Shown: positions 41,064-49,965, counted from the stretch's first letter. The stretch is DNA of 64,000 nt from Lachnospiraceae bacterium (GCA_017553505.1 JAFZLD010000021.1:1-64000); one strand, 5' to 3'. The notes: a model not told the origin generated them from the letters alone. Numbers and translations: made by a program.

Positions 41064-41687
41064 TTATCGGTACCGCGATTCGACTATAAGAAGGATACCT
41101 TCGGTCAAAGAAACCGTTATGGCGTCCTTTTTCCATTTGTTGCTGACGCCCAGAGGAAAGGAGTTGGTAAGCGTTACATCGCTACATTCGTATTCTGCAC
41201 CGGTGATGCTGACACCTGTGCAGGAGTCGGTAAGCGAGAAAACGGAGAAAGAAAAGTTTTCTTTGGCAGGGAAAGTCCCAGAACTTTTGGTCAGAGTGCA
41301 GAAATATTCGTCACCTGTAAATAATTCGCACTTGCAGCCATGTGAAGCGGCATAGGCCATGCTCTGAATATTGGCCATGGTATGGTCGAATCTTGCACCA
41401 AGCGCACATACCAGCACGATATGAGACAAGCCCTGTGAAATGGCGCGTTTAACAGCAAGCATTGTGTCCGTATCATCCTTGGCAACCGGAAAAGTCTCAA
41501 CGGGAATCTCGTTAATCGAAGTCACATCGGTATCACATGAATCAAAGTCTCCGATAATGAGGTCGGGAGTAATACCAAGGCGAATGGCATAGTCATAGCC
41601 ATGGTCGCAGGCGATTACGTAGTCGTATTTGAGATCGAGGGGAAGCGGCGCAAACTCACCGCCGGAAATAATCAGACAAGTATTCAT
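41064..41687 (-). CDS. thiN: Thiamine pyrophosphokinase
   Basis: A 207-residue enzyme that transfers pyrophosphate from ATP to thiamine, giving TPP. Motifs are DLIIGDFDS, KDDTDTMLAV, ALGARFDHTMANI and PLGVSNKW, all conserved active-site segments of the family. I choose ATG 41687, after GAGGTG; a GTG at 41699 overlaps that ribosome site. It lies upstream of thiT on the same strand with the riboswitch between them, so thiN itself has its own promoter and is not under that switch. Together they salvage thiamine and activate it. Confidence 0.94.
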   Translation of the reverse strand: MNTCLIISGGEFAPLPLDLKYDYVIACDHGYDYAIRLGITPDLIIGDFDSCDTDVTSINEIPVETFPVAKDDTDTMLAVKRAISQGLSHIVLVCALGARFDHTMANIQSMAYAASHGCKCELFTGDEYFCTLTKSSGTFPAKENFSFSVFSLTDSCTGVSITGAEYECSDVTLTNSFPLGVSNKWKKDAITVSLTEGILLIVESRYR

Positions 41688-41715
41688 AGGGCACCTCACA
41701 AGAATCTACAATGGA

Positions 41716-41744
41716 AATATAATATGTGAGCCGAGTTAAGTCAA
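41716..41744 (-). promoter_or_regulatory. Promoter of thiN
   Basis: Minus strand TTGACT (41744-41739), 17-base spacer, TATATT (41721-41716). Confidence 0.65.
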
Positions 41745-41750
41745 TAAAGT

Positions 41751-41778
41751 TTGAAATTTGGGAGTAAAGCTGTAAAAT
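41751..41778 (+). promoter_or_regulatory. Candidate promoter of the membrane protein gene
   Basis: TTGAAA (41751-41756), 16-base spacer, TAAAAT (41773-41778), divergent from the thiN promoter. Confidence 0.45.
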
Positions 41779-41806
41779 ATAAGAAGAAATTTGTTAGGAT
41801 GGTTTT

Positions 41807-43468
41807 ATGAACAAAGAAAAAACTTCGATTTCCGTAAAAATTATGTTTATATTGGGAATCCTCGTTAACATCAAATCTGTTTTCGTGGATTATAACGGTG
41901 ACGCGGGATATGCTTTTGCCATGGCAAACAGGCTCTTAAACGGAGATAAAATGTTTGTCGGGATGTGGGAGCCGCATCAGACATCCGCTATATTTACGGC
42001 TATCTTTATGAAATTATATAAGACCGTTTTTGCGACAACCGACGGAGTAGTGTTGTTTCTTAATACTGTAAATTTTCTTTTGTACCTTGCGGTTGCACTT
42101 TTTGCAATTAAGACATTTACAAAGTTTTTTAAAAAGAATACGGCAGTCATGATGGGAATCGTGCTTTTGGTACTGCGTCCCAAGATTGCGCAGACATTTG
42201 ATTATGCCAATCTCACAATAATCTTTTCTGCAATGTTCTTTTTACTGCTTATCAGATATCTGGTGTGCGAACACAAGCTGTCGACGCTTATCCTGTCTGC
42301 GGTGTTCCTGTGCCTTAACGTATTGGCTTATCCTACGGCGGCGATTCTGTATATAGGCATGCTCGTCTGCATTTTTGCATACTCGGAGCACAAGCTCAGG
42401 GACTTCCTGGTTTCAACCGGAACCTGTTTTGTTCTCGGCGGTGCTTATGTGGGGTATTTCGCAATTACGATAAGCCTCAAGAATCTAATTGACAGTGTCG
42501 GCAATATCGTAAGCGCGGACAGCCATTCTGAGGAGAGCTTTTATACCGGAGCTGCGTATTTTAAAGAGTTTGCGATTGGCGCAGCGGTAATTCTTGCGAG
42601 TGTTATACTTGCTTACCTGACATGTTTATTAATCAATCGCAGTGGTAAAAAGAAAAGCTTCGAAGCAATATTGGCTCCCTTTTACGCAGTGTTTGTTATT
42701 GCCGAAACATTGGTAGTACCGCTCGTATTTGACGATCCCAACATGGCGTACTGGAGCCTGGACAGAATATGCCTGCCGGCCGTGGTGATTTTCGGGTTGT
42801 TTGGATACAGATATCTCGAAGACGCGGAGAAGAAGATTTATATAATTGGCATGACAATATCGATATTGACCGTTGTATCCGTGCTTTTGCTTACAAACCT
42901 CTCGCTGATTACAGCTTTTGGATACTTGCATATCGCTGCGATGGTTTCGATTATGTCTTTATCACTTAGGGCGTTCAGAACTGCCAAAGAAAGTCCAACG
43001 CATACCCTGAGTTACCTGTGTGTAGCTACCTTGATTATTATTCTTTTTTCACAGGGAAAGGCTAATCTTGGCACCGTAGAGAATTATATCAGAACAGGTC
43101 CGAGAAAGTGGTGTGTAAGCACGCTTGCCGATTGTAATAAGAACAAGATAAGTGCAGATGATTGGAAAGAAGCGGTAACGGAAACCGATGTAGTGCTGAT
43201 AGTCAAGACATTTGATATCGACCCGATATATTACATGTTTTCGGATGCCAAAGCGGCAACCAATTCAACCATAAGCACCCCCACATACGGAGAAGGCCTT
43301 CAACGCTATTGGGAATTAAATCCCGACAGAGTACCGACTGTTATAGCTATACCTTGCTGGGAAGGATTTGAAGAAGGCAATCCGCCGGAATGGCTTTCCG
43401 ATATGATAGCTGACGAATATGCTTTGGATACTCAGGGAACGTATTGGAACTTCTATAGGAAAAAGTAA
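41807..43468 (+). CDS. Multipass membrane protein, probable GT-C glycosyltransferase
   Basis: A 553-residue protein with about twelve TM helices over residues 8-420 and a soluble extracytoplasmic C-terminal domain (about 425-553). The first loop has YNGDAGYAFAMANRLLNGDKMF and MWEPHQTS; an acidic Asp-rich loop between TM1 and TM2 is where GT-C enzymes such as GT39/ArnT place their catalytic Asp, so a lipid-phosphate-sugar dependent glycosyltransferase is the best guess. No neighbour helps. It shares its general plan, but not obvious sequence, with the protein at 869-2548. Confidence 0.6.
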   Translation: MNKEKTSISVKIMFILGILVNIKSVFVDYNGDAGYAFAMANRLLNGDKMFVGMWEPHQTSAIFTAIFMKLYKTVFATTDGVVLFLNTVNFLLYLAVALFAIKTFTKFFKKNTAVMMGIVLLVLRPKIAQTFDYANLTIIFSAMFFLLLIRYLVCEHKLSTLILSAVFLCLNVLAYPTAAILYIGMLVCIFAYSEHKLRDFLVSTGTCFVLGGAYVGYFAITISLKNLIDSVGNIVSADSHSEESFYTGAAYFKEFAIGAAVILASVILAYLTCLLINRSGKKKSFEAILAPFYAVFVIAETLVVPLVFDDPNMAYWSLDRICLPAVVIFGLFGYRYLEDAEKKIYIIGMTISILTVVSVLLLTNLSLITAFGYLHIAAMVSIMSLSLRAFRTAKESPTHTLSYLCVATLIIILFSQGKANLGTVENYIRTGPRKWCVSTLADCNKNKISADDWKEAVTETDVVLIVKTFDIDPIYYMFSDAKAATNSTISTPTYGEGLQRYWELNPDRVPTVIAIPCWEGFEEGNPPEWLSDMIADEYALDTQGTYWNFYRKK

Positions 43469-43472
43469 AAAG

Positions 43473-43504
43473 AAGCCGTTGGCTGCATCAGCAGTCAACG
43501 GCTT
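43473..43504. terminator. Bidirectional terminator
   Basis: AAGCCGTTG (43473-43481) pairs with CAACGGCTT (43496-43504), with inner GCTG/CAGC pairing, between convergent genes. Confidence 0.8.
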
Positions 43505-43519
43505 TATCATTTCGGTGAA

Positions 43520-44545
43520 TTATTTGATTACGTGAATCCAGCCCTTAGGTGCTTCGAGGCGACCCATCTGAATTCCGGTAAGAGTCTCATAAAGCTTCTT
43601 GGTAACGGGACCCATATCGTCCATACCTGAAGGGAAGCAGATTTCCTTGCCGTGGTCGTTAATCTTACCGACAGGAGAGATAACGGCTGCTGTACCGCAA
43701 AGACCGCATTCTGCCATGTCCTTAACTTCGTCGAAGTATACTTCTCTTTCCTCAGCTTCGAGTCCGAGATATTCCTTGGCTACATACATAAGAGAACGAC
43801 GGGTGATGGAAGGAAGAATGCTGTTAGACTTAGGAGTAACAACCTTTCCGTCCTTGGTAACGAAGATGAAGTTAGCGCCACCGGTCTCTTCAACCTTGGT
43901 GCGGGTAGCTGCATCGAGGTACATATTCTCATCGAAGCCCTGTCTGTGAGCATCGGAAATAGCGTAAAGGCTCATTGCGTAGTTAAGTCCTGCTTTGATG
44001 TGGCCGGTTCCGTTGGGTGCCGCACGGTCAAAGTCACAAACTCTGATAGTAATGGGCTTAGCGCCACCCTTGAAGTAAGGACCTACGGGAGTACAGAACA
44101 TTCTGAACTGATATTCCTGAGCAGGCTTAACACCGATAACCGGTGAAGAACCGAACATATAAGGTCTGATATAAAGGGTTGCACCTGAACCGTACGGAGG
44201 TACATATGCTTCATTGGCAGCAACTACATCGGTAACTGCCTGAATAAAACGTTCCTTGGGGAATACAGGCATTTCAAGACGCTTACAGCTGTCAATCATT
44301 CTGTCTGCATTTAAGTCGGGGCGGAAGCACACGATGTGGCCGTCCTCTGTTGTGTAGGCCTTTAAGCCTTCAAAACAAGTCTGCGCATACTGTAACACAC
44401 CTGCGCACTCGCTAATGACGACTTTATCATCCTCGGTAAGGACACAGTCGTCCCATGCTCCGTTTTTATAGTTGGATACAAATCTCTTTGCTGTGGGCAT
44501 ATAACCGAATCCGATATTGGCCCAGTCGATATTAGCTTTTTCCAT
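43520..44545 (-). CDS. ilvE: Branched-chain amino acid aminotransferase
   Basis: A 341-residue fold-type IV PLP enzyme of the BCAT class. It interconverts leucine, isoleucine and valine with their 2-oxo acids using glutamate/2-oxoglutarate. Segments QTCFEGLKAY, RPYMFGSSPVIG, IKAGLNYAMSLYA (containing the PLP-binding Lys region) and EVYFDEVKDMAECGLCGTAAVISPVG are characteristic. I choose ATG 44545 after GAAGGGAG; the upstream frame start at 44566 precedes the ribosome site. It is a single gene with a consensus promoter. Confidence 0.93.
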   Translation of the reverse strand: MEKANIDWANIGFGYMPTAKRFVSNYKNGAWDDCVLTEDDKVVISECAGVLQYAQTCFEGLKAYTTEDGHIVCFRPDLNADRMIDSCKRLEMPVFPKERFIQAVTDVVAANEAYVPPYGSGATLYIRPYMFGSSPVIGVKPAQEYQFRMFCTPVGPYFKGGAKPITIRVCDFDRAAPNGTGHIKAGLNYAMSLYAISDAHRQGFDENMYLDAATRTKVEETGGANFIFVTKDGKVVTPKSNSILPSITRRSLMYVAKEYLGLEAEEREVYFDEVKDMAECGLCGTAAVISPVGKINDHGKEICFPSGMDDMGPVTKKLYETLTGIQMGRLEAPKGWIHVIK

Positions 44546-44594
44546 CGTAAAGCTCCCTTCTTTCATTCTTTAACGAATTAAATCGTTGACTTAT

Positions 44595-44623
44595 ATTATG
44601 TTCCCATTTATTTCAATTGTCAA
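44595..44623 (-). promoter_or_regulatory. Promoter of ilvE
   Basis: Minus strand TTGACA (44623-44618), 17-base spacer, CATAAT (44600-44595). Confidence 0.75.
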
Positions 44624-44637
44624 CAAAAAAAGGTGCC

Positions 44638-44655
44638 ACGTAAAAGGTTTTACGT
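44638..44655. promoter_or_regulatory. Inverted repeat in the ilvE / sensor kinase intergenic region
   Basis: ACGTAAAA-GG-TTTTACGT: 8-base perfect arms with a 2-base centre, upstream of the -35 of ilvE and about 45 bases before the divergent kinase gene. A likely binding site for a dimeric regulator serving either gene. Confidence 0.45.
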
Positions 44656-44700
44656 AAAAGAAGTTCACTTTTTTACTCTGTTATGATAAAGTAGTTATAT

Positions 44701-47064
44701 ATGAAAATTAAACATTCAAATAAGGGGAATTTTCATATAACAGTGTATGAGGTGATTGCAGGCTTGGCGGCCATAGCCCTTATACTCTATGTAAGCTTTG
44801 TTTGTTTCTTTCTTCCTACGGATCATAAAGAAACGGGATACTATTTCGAACTTAAGAATGGATGGACTCTGTCGACACCTGACAAGACTTATGAGGATGT
44901 TGAACTTCCCATGAGGATTCCGGCAAAGGCAGAGGACGTTGTTGTGCTTGAAAGGATTCTTCCCGATCGAATCGTAGGAACCGACTGTATTTCATTCAGA
45001 GAAATCCATCAAAACATTAAAGTTTATATCAACGGGGAATTAAGAGAAGAGTACAATTTATCCAACGAGCGACTTAAGTGGAACAATCCCATAAGTCGAT
45101 ACTTTTACGTGGAACTAACTCCTGAAGATTCGCGGGCGCAGTTAAGGATAGAAGGAGTTGCGCCGAGAAACGGAGACAGGACCATTACAAAGGTACTTTA
45201 CGGAGACAAGGTAGCCATATTCTATAGCTACGTAGGATCTCAGATGGTGGGCATAGTCTTCGGTATAGCCTTCCTTGCAATGGGAATCATCGGAATTGTT
45301 GCGGGACAGGTATTGCGTTTTGCCACCAAGGGTCGTGTTAAAGTAGACTCCATAAGCTGGGCCATGCTAATTGTTGCTATCTGGAACATGACACAGTCCA
45401 ATTATCGCGAGTACTTTTTCGCCAACCTGGGAATGGCCAAGGCTGTTCCGTATTTCTGTCTGCTTGTGTTGCCGATGTTCCTGTCCACATACCTTGATTG
45501 GATTCAGCAGAGGCGGCACCGGAAGATTCACGGAGCGTTTGTGCTGGTCTGCTTTGCTGACTTTTTGCTGTGGACAGCTTTGGTTATAGCCAAAGTATCA
45601 AGTCCGGAAGACAGTGTCTGGGTAGCGTTTGTGCTTCTCTACGCAGAATTTGCAATCGGAATCTATACATACATTAAGGATTTAAGAAATCATGAGCGAG
45701 AGCGCTATTCGGAAGTGATTTTCGGATATGTGGCAGCCGCAATCGGCGGAATGGCTCAAATTGTTGTGTATATGTCAGCACTTGAGAAGATGGACGGTCT
45801 GTACCTGGGAAGCGGATTTATGATACTCACAATTATGGTATTCATGAACGCCACCCGTATGCTCATGCACCTTCGCGTGGAGAAAGAAGCCGCCGAGACT
45901 AAGTCCAGATTTTTAGCTTCCATGTCGCATGAACTGCGTACCCCCATTAATGCAATTATGGGTATGAATGAAGCAATTAAGCACGAGAGCACCGAGGAAA
46001 GCATTGTAAGTTATGCCGAGGATGTGGATAAAGCGGGAAAGCTTCTTTTGCACCTCGTGAACGATATACTCGATTTTACTAAGCTGGATTCGGGTAATAT
46101 GAAGCTTGTCCCCGAGCCATTTGATATCAAGCGGTGCATGATGGTCTGCTACAGCATAGTAGAGACCAGAGCCAAGGATAAACAGCTGGAGGTATCCGTT
46201 AATATAGCGGAAGACATGCCTTCGCTTTTGTATGGTGATGAGATAAGAATTCAGCAGATAATGATTAATCTTTTGTCCAATGCGATTAAGTATACGGAAT
46301 CCGGAAAGATTTCCGTGGATCTTTCTTTTGAAAGAAAGAACGAGAGAGAAATCGAGCTTGAGTATTCCGTAGAGGATACGGGACGCGGTATTAAGCAGGA
46401 GGATCTTGCAACACTCTTTACCGATTTCTACAGGGCGGACGAGTATGCCAATCATCAGATAGAGGGTACCGGACTGGGACTCGCCATCACAAAGGGTATA
46501 GTCGGACTCATGGGCGGAACAATTGATGTTGAGAGCACTTACGGAGTCGGCTCGAAGTTTAGAGTTAAGATACCCATGCGCGTAATGTCCTGGGATAAAG
46601 TTGGTTCTTTTGACGTAAAGACCGAGAATATCGGCGAAGATGCTCATTATGAAAATGACGAGCGTATTAAGCTTCCGAAACTTAAACTCCTGGTTGTGGA
46701 TGATGTAGAGCTTAATATAAAGGTAGTAATAAGCTTACTTAAGAATACGGAAGTTAGCGTAGACTGTGCGCTTAACGGAGAAAATGCCATCGGGCTGTGT
46801 GACAAGAACAAGTACGATATTATACTGCTTGACCATATGATGCCCGGCTTGGATGGAATCGAGACTCTGGATAAGATAAAGAACACAAAAACGTCCCTTA
46901 ATAAAGAAACTCCTATAGTGGTGATGACAGCCAATGTAGCGACAGATGTTATCGAAGACTATCTGGCTGAAGGCTTCGCCGATTATATATCGAAGCCTTT
47001 CGGAATGGGACAGCTTAAGAGAACCATAATGAATAATGTTAAGACTGATTCAGCAAATCGCTGA
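44701..47064 (+). CDS. Hybrid sensor histidine kinase with 7TM sensor and receiver domain
   Basis: A 787-residue protein: TM helix about 16-38, extracytoplasmic beta domain about 45-170 and a block of seven TM helices about 180-395 (7TMR-DISM-like plan). The HisKA domain carries the phosphoacceptor His in FLASMSHELRTPINAI at about residue 411, followed by the N-box LLSNAIKYT, the G-box GTGLGLAI, and a C-terminal receiver domain (about 660-780; LLVVDDVE, LLDHMMPGLDG, SKPFG). It would pass phosphate from His to its own receiver, then to an unlinked phosphotransfer protein. No Shine-Dalgarno is visible before ATG 44701; TATGAT at 44682-44687 may make the transcript almost leaderless. Its end overlaps rsmA's end by 26 bases. 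Confidence 0.88.
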   Translation: MKIKHSNKGNFHITVYEVIAGLAAIALILYVSFVCFFLPTDHKETGYYFELKNGWTLSTPDKTYEDVELPMRIPAKAEDVVVLERILPDRIVGTDCISFREIHQNIKVYINGELREEYNLSNERLKWNNPISRYFYVELTPEDSRAQLRIEGVAPRNGDRTITKVLYGDKVAIFYSYVGSQMVGIVFGIAFLAMGIIGIVAGQVLRFATKGRVKVDSISWAMLIVAIWNMTQSNYREYFFANLGMAKAVPYFCLLVLPMFLSTYLDWIQQRRHRKIHGAFVLVCFADFLLWTALVIAKVSSPEDSVWVAFVLLYAEFAIGIYTYIKDLRNHERERYSEVIFGYVAAAIGGMAQIVVYMSALEKMDGLYLGSGFMILTIMVFMNATRMLMHLRVEKEAAETKSRFLASMSHELRTPINAIMGMNEAIKHESTEESIVSYAEDVDKAGKLLLHLVNDILDFTKLDSGNMKLVPEPFDIKRCMMVCYSIVETRAKDKQLEVSVNIAEDMPSLLYGDEIRIQQIMINLLSNAIKYTESGKISVDLSFERKNEREIELEYSVEDTGRGIKQEDLATLFTDFYRADEYANHQIEGTGLGLAITKGIVGLMGGTIDVESTYGVGSKFRVKIPMRVMSWDKVGSFDVKTENIGEDAHYENDERIKLPKLKLLVVDDVELNIKVVISLLKNTEVSVDCALNGENAIGLCDKNKYDIILLDHMMPGLDGIETLDKIKNTKTSLNKETPIVVMTANVATDVIEDYLAEGFADYISKPFGMGQLKRTIMNNVKTDSANR

Positions 47065-47899
47065 GTGCAGCAAACTGTTCAAGGGTGAGGGCTTCGCCTC
47101 TGACTGTGGCGGAAAGCTCCATCTTTGAAAGCGCTTCGTATACGCCATCTCTTGTGACGTTGATACCGCCGTTTACAAGTGCATTGGCAAGAGTCTTGCG
47201 GCGTTGGTTGAAAGCGGCTCTGATAATATTAAACATAAAGGCCTCGTTTCTTACGGAAACGGGGTTTTCTTTGTGTGCGGTAAGCTTAATTACGGCGCTG
47301 TCTACATTAGGACGGGGAATAAAGCATCCAGCAGATACGGTCATAATAACTTCGGGCTTGGAATAGAACTGTACTGCCAAAGAAAGCGCGCCGTAATCCT
47401 TGGTGCCGGGACCGACCTGCATTCTCTCCGCAACTTCCTTTTGAACCATTACAGTGATGCTCTCAAGCGGAACATGGCTCTCAAAAAGTCCCATGATAAT
47501 GGGTGTTGTAATGTAATAAGGAAGATTGGCCACCACTTTAATGGGGCGACCTTCATTATACTTGTCGCAGAGCTCGTTGATATTGACCTTCAAAACGTCT
47601 TCGTTAAGGACGATCTTATTATCGTATTCAGACAGAGTATCACCTAAGATGGGAATAAGGTTCTTGTCTATCTCCACTGCAATGACAAATCTTGCAGCCT
47701 CACACAGATACTGAGTCATAGTACCGATACCGGGACCGATTTCAAGTACGCAGTCATCCTTAGTGATACCGGCGCCTTTGATTATGCCCTCGAGAATATG
47801 TGTATCTATAAGGAAGTTCTGCCCGAATTTCTTCTGAAAGCTGAAGTTGTATTTTTCAAGTACCTTAAGTGTATTGGAAGGTATACCGAGATTAGCCAT
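47039..47899 (-). CDS. rsmA: 16S rRNA dimethyladenosine transferase
   Basis: A 286-residue KsgA/RsmA methyltransferase that dimethylates two adjacent adenines in helix 45 of 16S rRNA. Family motifs: QNFLIDTHIL, SAM-binding EIGPGIGTMTQYL, and catalytic NLPYYITTPI. GAAAGGA precedes ATG 47899. It starts 14 bases after the tatD stop; tatD-rsmA is a widely conserved Firmicutes order. Convergent with and overlapping the hybrid kinase gene by 26 bases at the 3' end. Confidence 0.96.
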   Translation of the reverse strand: MANLGIPSNTLKVLEKYNFSFQKKFGQNFLIDTHILEGIIKGAGITKDDCVLEIGPGIGTMTQYLCEAARFVIAVEIDKNLIPILGDTLSEYDNKIVLNEDVLKVNINELCDKYNEGRPIKVVANLPYYITTPIIMGLFESHVPLESITVMVQKEVAERMQVGPGTKDYGALSLAVQFYSKPEVIMTVSAGCFIPRPNVDSAVIKLTAHKENPVSVRNEAFMFNIIRAAFNQRRKTLANALVNGGINVTRDGVYEALSKMELSATVRGEALTLEQFAALSDLLNQS

Positions 47900-47913
47900 A
47901 AAGGTCCTTTCTG

Positions 47914-48675
47914 TCAGACGTTAAAAAGTGTGCAGGTGTTGGCGTGAGTGGTAGCTATTACTTCCTCTGCAGAGATTCCGCGAAGACTTGCTATTTCCTC
48001 GGCCACGTAGGTCAGAAGAGATGAGTCGTTTCTCTTGCCTCTGAAAGGGACTGGTGCCATATACGGGCAGTCTGTTTCAAGAAGTATCGATGTAAGCGGG
48101 ATTCTGGAAGCGATATCCTTAAGCTTGGCAGCGTTCTTAAAGGTAACTACGCCGCCGATACCGATATAGTAGCCCATATCAATATACTTAACCGCCATTT
48201 CATATGAAGAAGAAAAGCAATGTATTACGCCCTTCTTATCGGGGTTGTGAGCCTTGATGATTTCATAAGTATCTTCAGCAGCGTCACGCGAGTGAACTAT
48301 TATAGGAAGATTGTGCTTCTTCGCAAGTTCAAGCTGGTATACGAAAATATCCTTTTGATAGTCGCGCGGAGGCTCGTCATAGTGGTAATCGAGGCCGATT
48401 TCGCCGATTGCCACGGGCTTTTCCCGGGCTATAAGTTCTTCAAGAAACGGTCTGCGTTCCGAAGTTAAGTCAGTGGCGTTCTCGGGATGAATTCCGAGTG
48501 CGGGATAGGCAAAAGAATACTTGTGGCAAATATTCAATACCTTCTCAAGAGAATCCCAGCTTGAAGAAGCCGAAATGACCTTATCTATTCCTTTGTCGTA
48601 AAGCCCGGAGAGAACTTCGTCTCTGTCCTCGTCGAAGGCTGAATCGTCGTAATGCGAATGTGAATCAAAAATCAT
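47914..48675 (-). CDS. tatD: TatD-family metal-dependent deoxyribonuclease
   Basis: A 253-residue TIM-barrel hydrolase. Metal-binding residues are visible in FDSHSHYDD (HxH), GEIGLDYHYD (Glu), PIIVHSRDA (His), HCFSSS (His) and ETDCPY (Asp). TatD enzymes are Mg-dependent 3'-5' exonucleases implicated in DNA repair. First gene of the tatD-rsmA pair. Confidence 0.94.
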   Translation of the reverse strand: MIFDSHSHYDDSAFDEDRDEVLSGLYDKGIDKVISASSSWDSLEKVLNICHKYSFAYPALGIHPENATDLTSERRPFLEELIAREKPVAIGEIGLDYHYDEPPRDYQKDIFVYQLELAKKHNLPIIVHSRDAAEDTYEIIKAHNPDKKGVIHCFSSSYEMAVKYIDMGYYIGIGGVVTFKNAAKLKDIASRIPLTSILLETDCPYMAPVPFRGKRNDSSLLTYVAEEIASLRGISAEEVIATTHANTCTLFNV

Positions 48676-48733
48676 AAAATGTCTCCGAGTCTATTAAAAG
48701 CACGTCTATTATAGCATATGAAAGGAAAAAGAA

Positions 48734-48759
48734 AACCCCGAAGCCTAAGCCCCGGGGTT
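48734..48759 (-). terminator. Intrinsic terminator of the zinc-ribbon/PH gene pair
   Basis: AACCCCG (48734-48740) and CGGGGTT (48753-48759) form the stem; on the minus strand it is followed by TTCTTTTT. Confidence 0.78.
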
Positions 48760-48771
48760 ACATGCATATAT

Positions 48772-49008
48772 CTAGTTATTGGCAATTTCTTTGAATTCAG
48801 CATTGGTAAGAGTCTTGTACATACCGCAGTTGGGACAGATAAGGCCCTTTCTCAAAGTGTGTGAGAAAATCGGGATATAGAAAACAGTGAACTGCTGCTT
48901 CTCGGCTGCCAAAACCTTCTCGGTATTCATACCGCAGTTGGGGCAGACATTCACGCCGAGGTTTTTCTTTATCTTAATACTGTTCTTGCTTCCGTATACA
49001 ATAACCAT
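48772..49008 (-). CDS. Small zinc-ribbon protein
   Basis: A 78-residue protein with two CPNCGM motifs (residues about 22-27 and 58-63), the four Cys of a zinc ribbon, flanking a segment FYIPIFSHTLRKG. Such zinc-ribbon proteins are common in Lachnospiraceae and have no assigned function. It begins 2 bases after the stop of the membrane protein gene upstream, so the two are co-translated. Confidence 0.75.
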   Translation of the reverse strand: MVIVYGSKNSIKIKKNLGVNVCPNCGMNTEKVLAAEKQQFTVFYIPIFSHTLRKGLICPNCGMYKTLTNAEFKEIANN

Positions 49009-49010
49009 GT

Positions 49011-49541
49011 TTAGAATCCTCCTTCAGCGCTTGTGTATTTCTTAATGGTACCGATGGCGTTGCCGAATTCGGCGGGAACTCTTACTCTCGGAACGGTTGC
49101 AACGTAAACGGTCTGTCCGTTCTTTAAGTCTATACGAATATACTGATAAGTGTAATCGTACTTGCCCTCACGAACATTGCTGCGATATACGTTGGCAATG
49201 TCTTCATATTTAATGATGAAGGGGTTGTTGGAGTTCTCGACAAGTTCTGTGGAAGTAAGCGCAAGCTTTAATGACTTATAATAAGCAGCTGAACCGTTGG
49301 CGATACCGTTATTGATACGGTCAATGGTTCCGTCTGTGTTCATCTGTGCAAGCATTGCGGATTTCTTCTTGAAGTTCTTGGATGAAACTGCCATGATAAT
49401 GAGGCCGATAACAAGGCACGCGATGCAGAAAATCATCATTACGCCAAGGGCATCATCACCTGCGACCACGCCAAGGAACAGAAAGAATACTGCCAAGACA
49501 ATAAGTACGATCCAAGCTTTAGATTTTTTAGCTGTAATCAT
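49011..49541 (-). CDS. Two-TM membrane protein with a PH-like domain
   Basis: A 176-residue protein with two TM helices (about 8-29 and 33-53) and a cytoplasmic domain (about 85-168) with the strand pattern of bacterial PH domains (LALTSTELVE..., IKYEDIANVYR..., YIRIDLKNGQTVYV). Function unknown. AGGAGG precedes ATG 49541, and a good promoter lies upstream. Paired with the zinc-ribbon gene. Confidence 0.7.
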   Translation of the reverse strand: MITAKKSKAWIVLIVLAVFFLFLGVVAGDDALGVMMIFCIACLVIGLIIMAVSSKNFKKKSAMLAQMNTDGTIDRINNGIANGSAAYYKSLKLALTSTELVENSNNPFIIKYEDIANVYRSNVREGKYDYTYQYIRIDLKNGQTVYVATVPRVRVPAEFGNAIGTIKKYTSAEGGF

Positions 49542-49574
49542 AGAAAAATCCTCCTCTTTTATAATCCGAAATTA

Positions 49575-49603
49575 GTTATAACAAATTATAAAGGGGTCGT
49601 CAA
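49575..49603 (-). promoter_or_regulatory. Promoter of the PH/zinc-ribbon pair
   Basis: Minus strand TTGACG (49603-49598), 17-base spacer, TATAAC (49580-49575). Confidence 0.65.
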
Positions 49604-49668
49604 TAAAACTAACATAACGTTGAAAATTGTACTTATAAAAATACTTTAAAAATTTTTTAAAAAAACAC

Positions 49669-49697
49669 TTGCAAAAAGAAAATACCTGTGATATATT
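49669..49697 (+). promoter_or_regulatory. Promoter of tRNA-Lys
   Basis: TTGCAA (49669-49674), 17-base spacer, TATATT (49692-49697), 26 bases upstream of the tRNA. Confidence 0.7.
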
Positions 49698-49722
49698 CTT
49701 TCTTGCGTTGTGAATAAGACAT

Positions 49723-49795
49723 GCGCCTTTAGCTCAGTTGGTAGAGCACCTGACTCTTAATCAGGGTGTCCAGGGTTCGAGCCCCTGAAGGCGCA
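49723..49795 (+). tRNA. tRNA-Lys (CTT)
   Basis: A 73-base canonical cloverleaf: acceptor GCGCCTT/AAGGCGC, D-arm GCTC-AGTTGGTA-GAGC, anticodon arm CCTGA-CTCTTAA-TCAGG with anticodon CTT, T-arm CAGGG-TTCGAGC-CCCTG, discriminator A, no CCA encoded. Confidence 0.97.
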
Positions 49796-49802
49796 CGCAT
49801 TA

Positions 49803-49842
49803 GTCGTAAGCTTAGCTTTGTGCAGGTTTGCGGCTTTTTTTT
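49803..49842 (+). terminator. Terminator of tRNA-Lys
   Basis: GTCGTAAGC (49803-49811) pairs with GTTTGCGGC (49826-49834) including G-U pairs, followed by eight T residues. Confidence 0.75.
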
Positions 49843-49937
49843 ACAAAAAATTCTGCCGTCGCAGATGTATTTTCGATGTGACGGTTGCCCATTCTTACTT
49901 TACCGCATAACTCAATATAGAACATAAATTCGAGATG

Positions 49938-49959
49938 AGACCACAATATTTTGTGGTCT
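49938..49959. terminator. Hairpin, possible terminator
   Basis: AGACCACAA (49938-49946) pairs perfectly with TTGTGGTCT (49951-49959) with a TATT loop. It lies just before the promoter of the TPR gene and may insulate it. Confidence 0.5.
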
Positions 49960-49965
49960 TATTTG

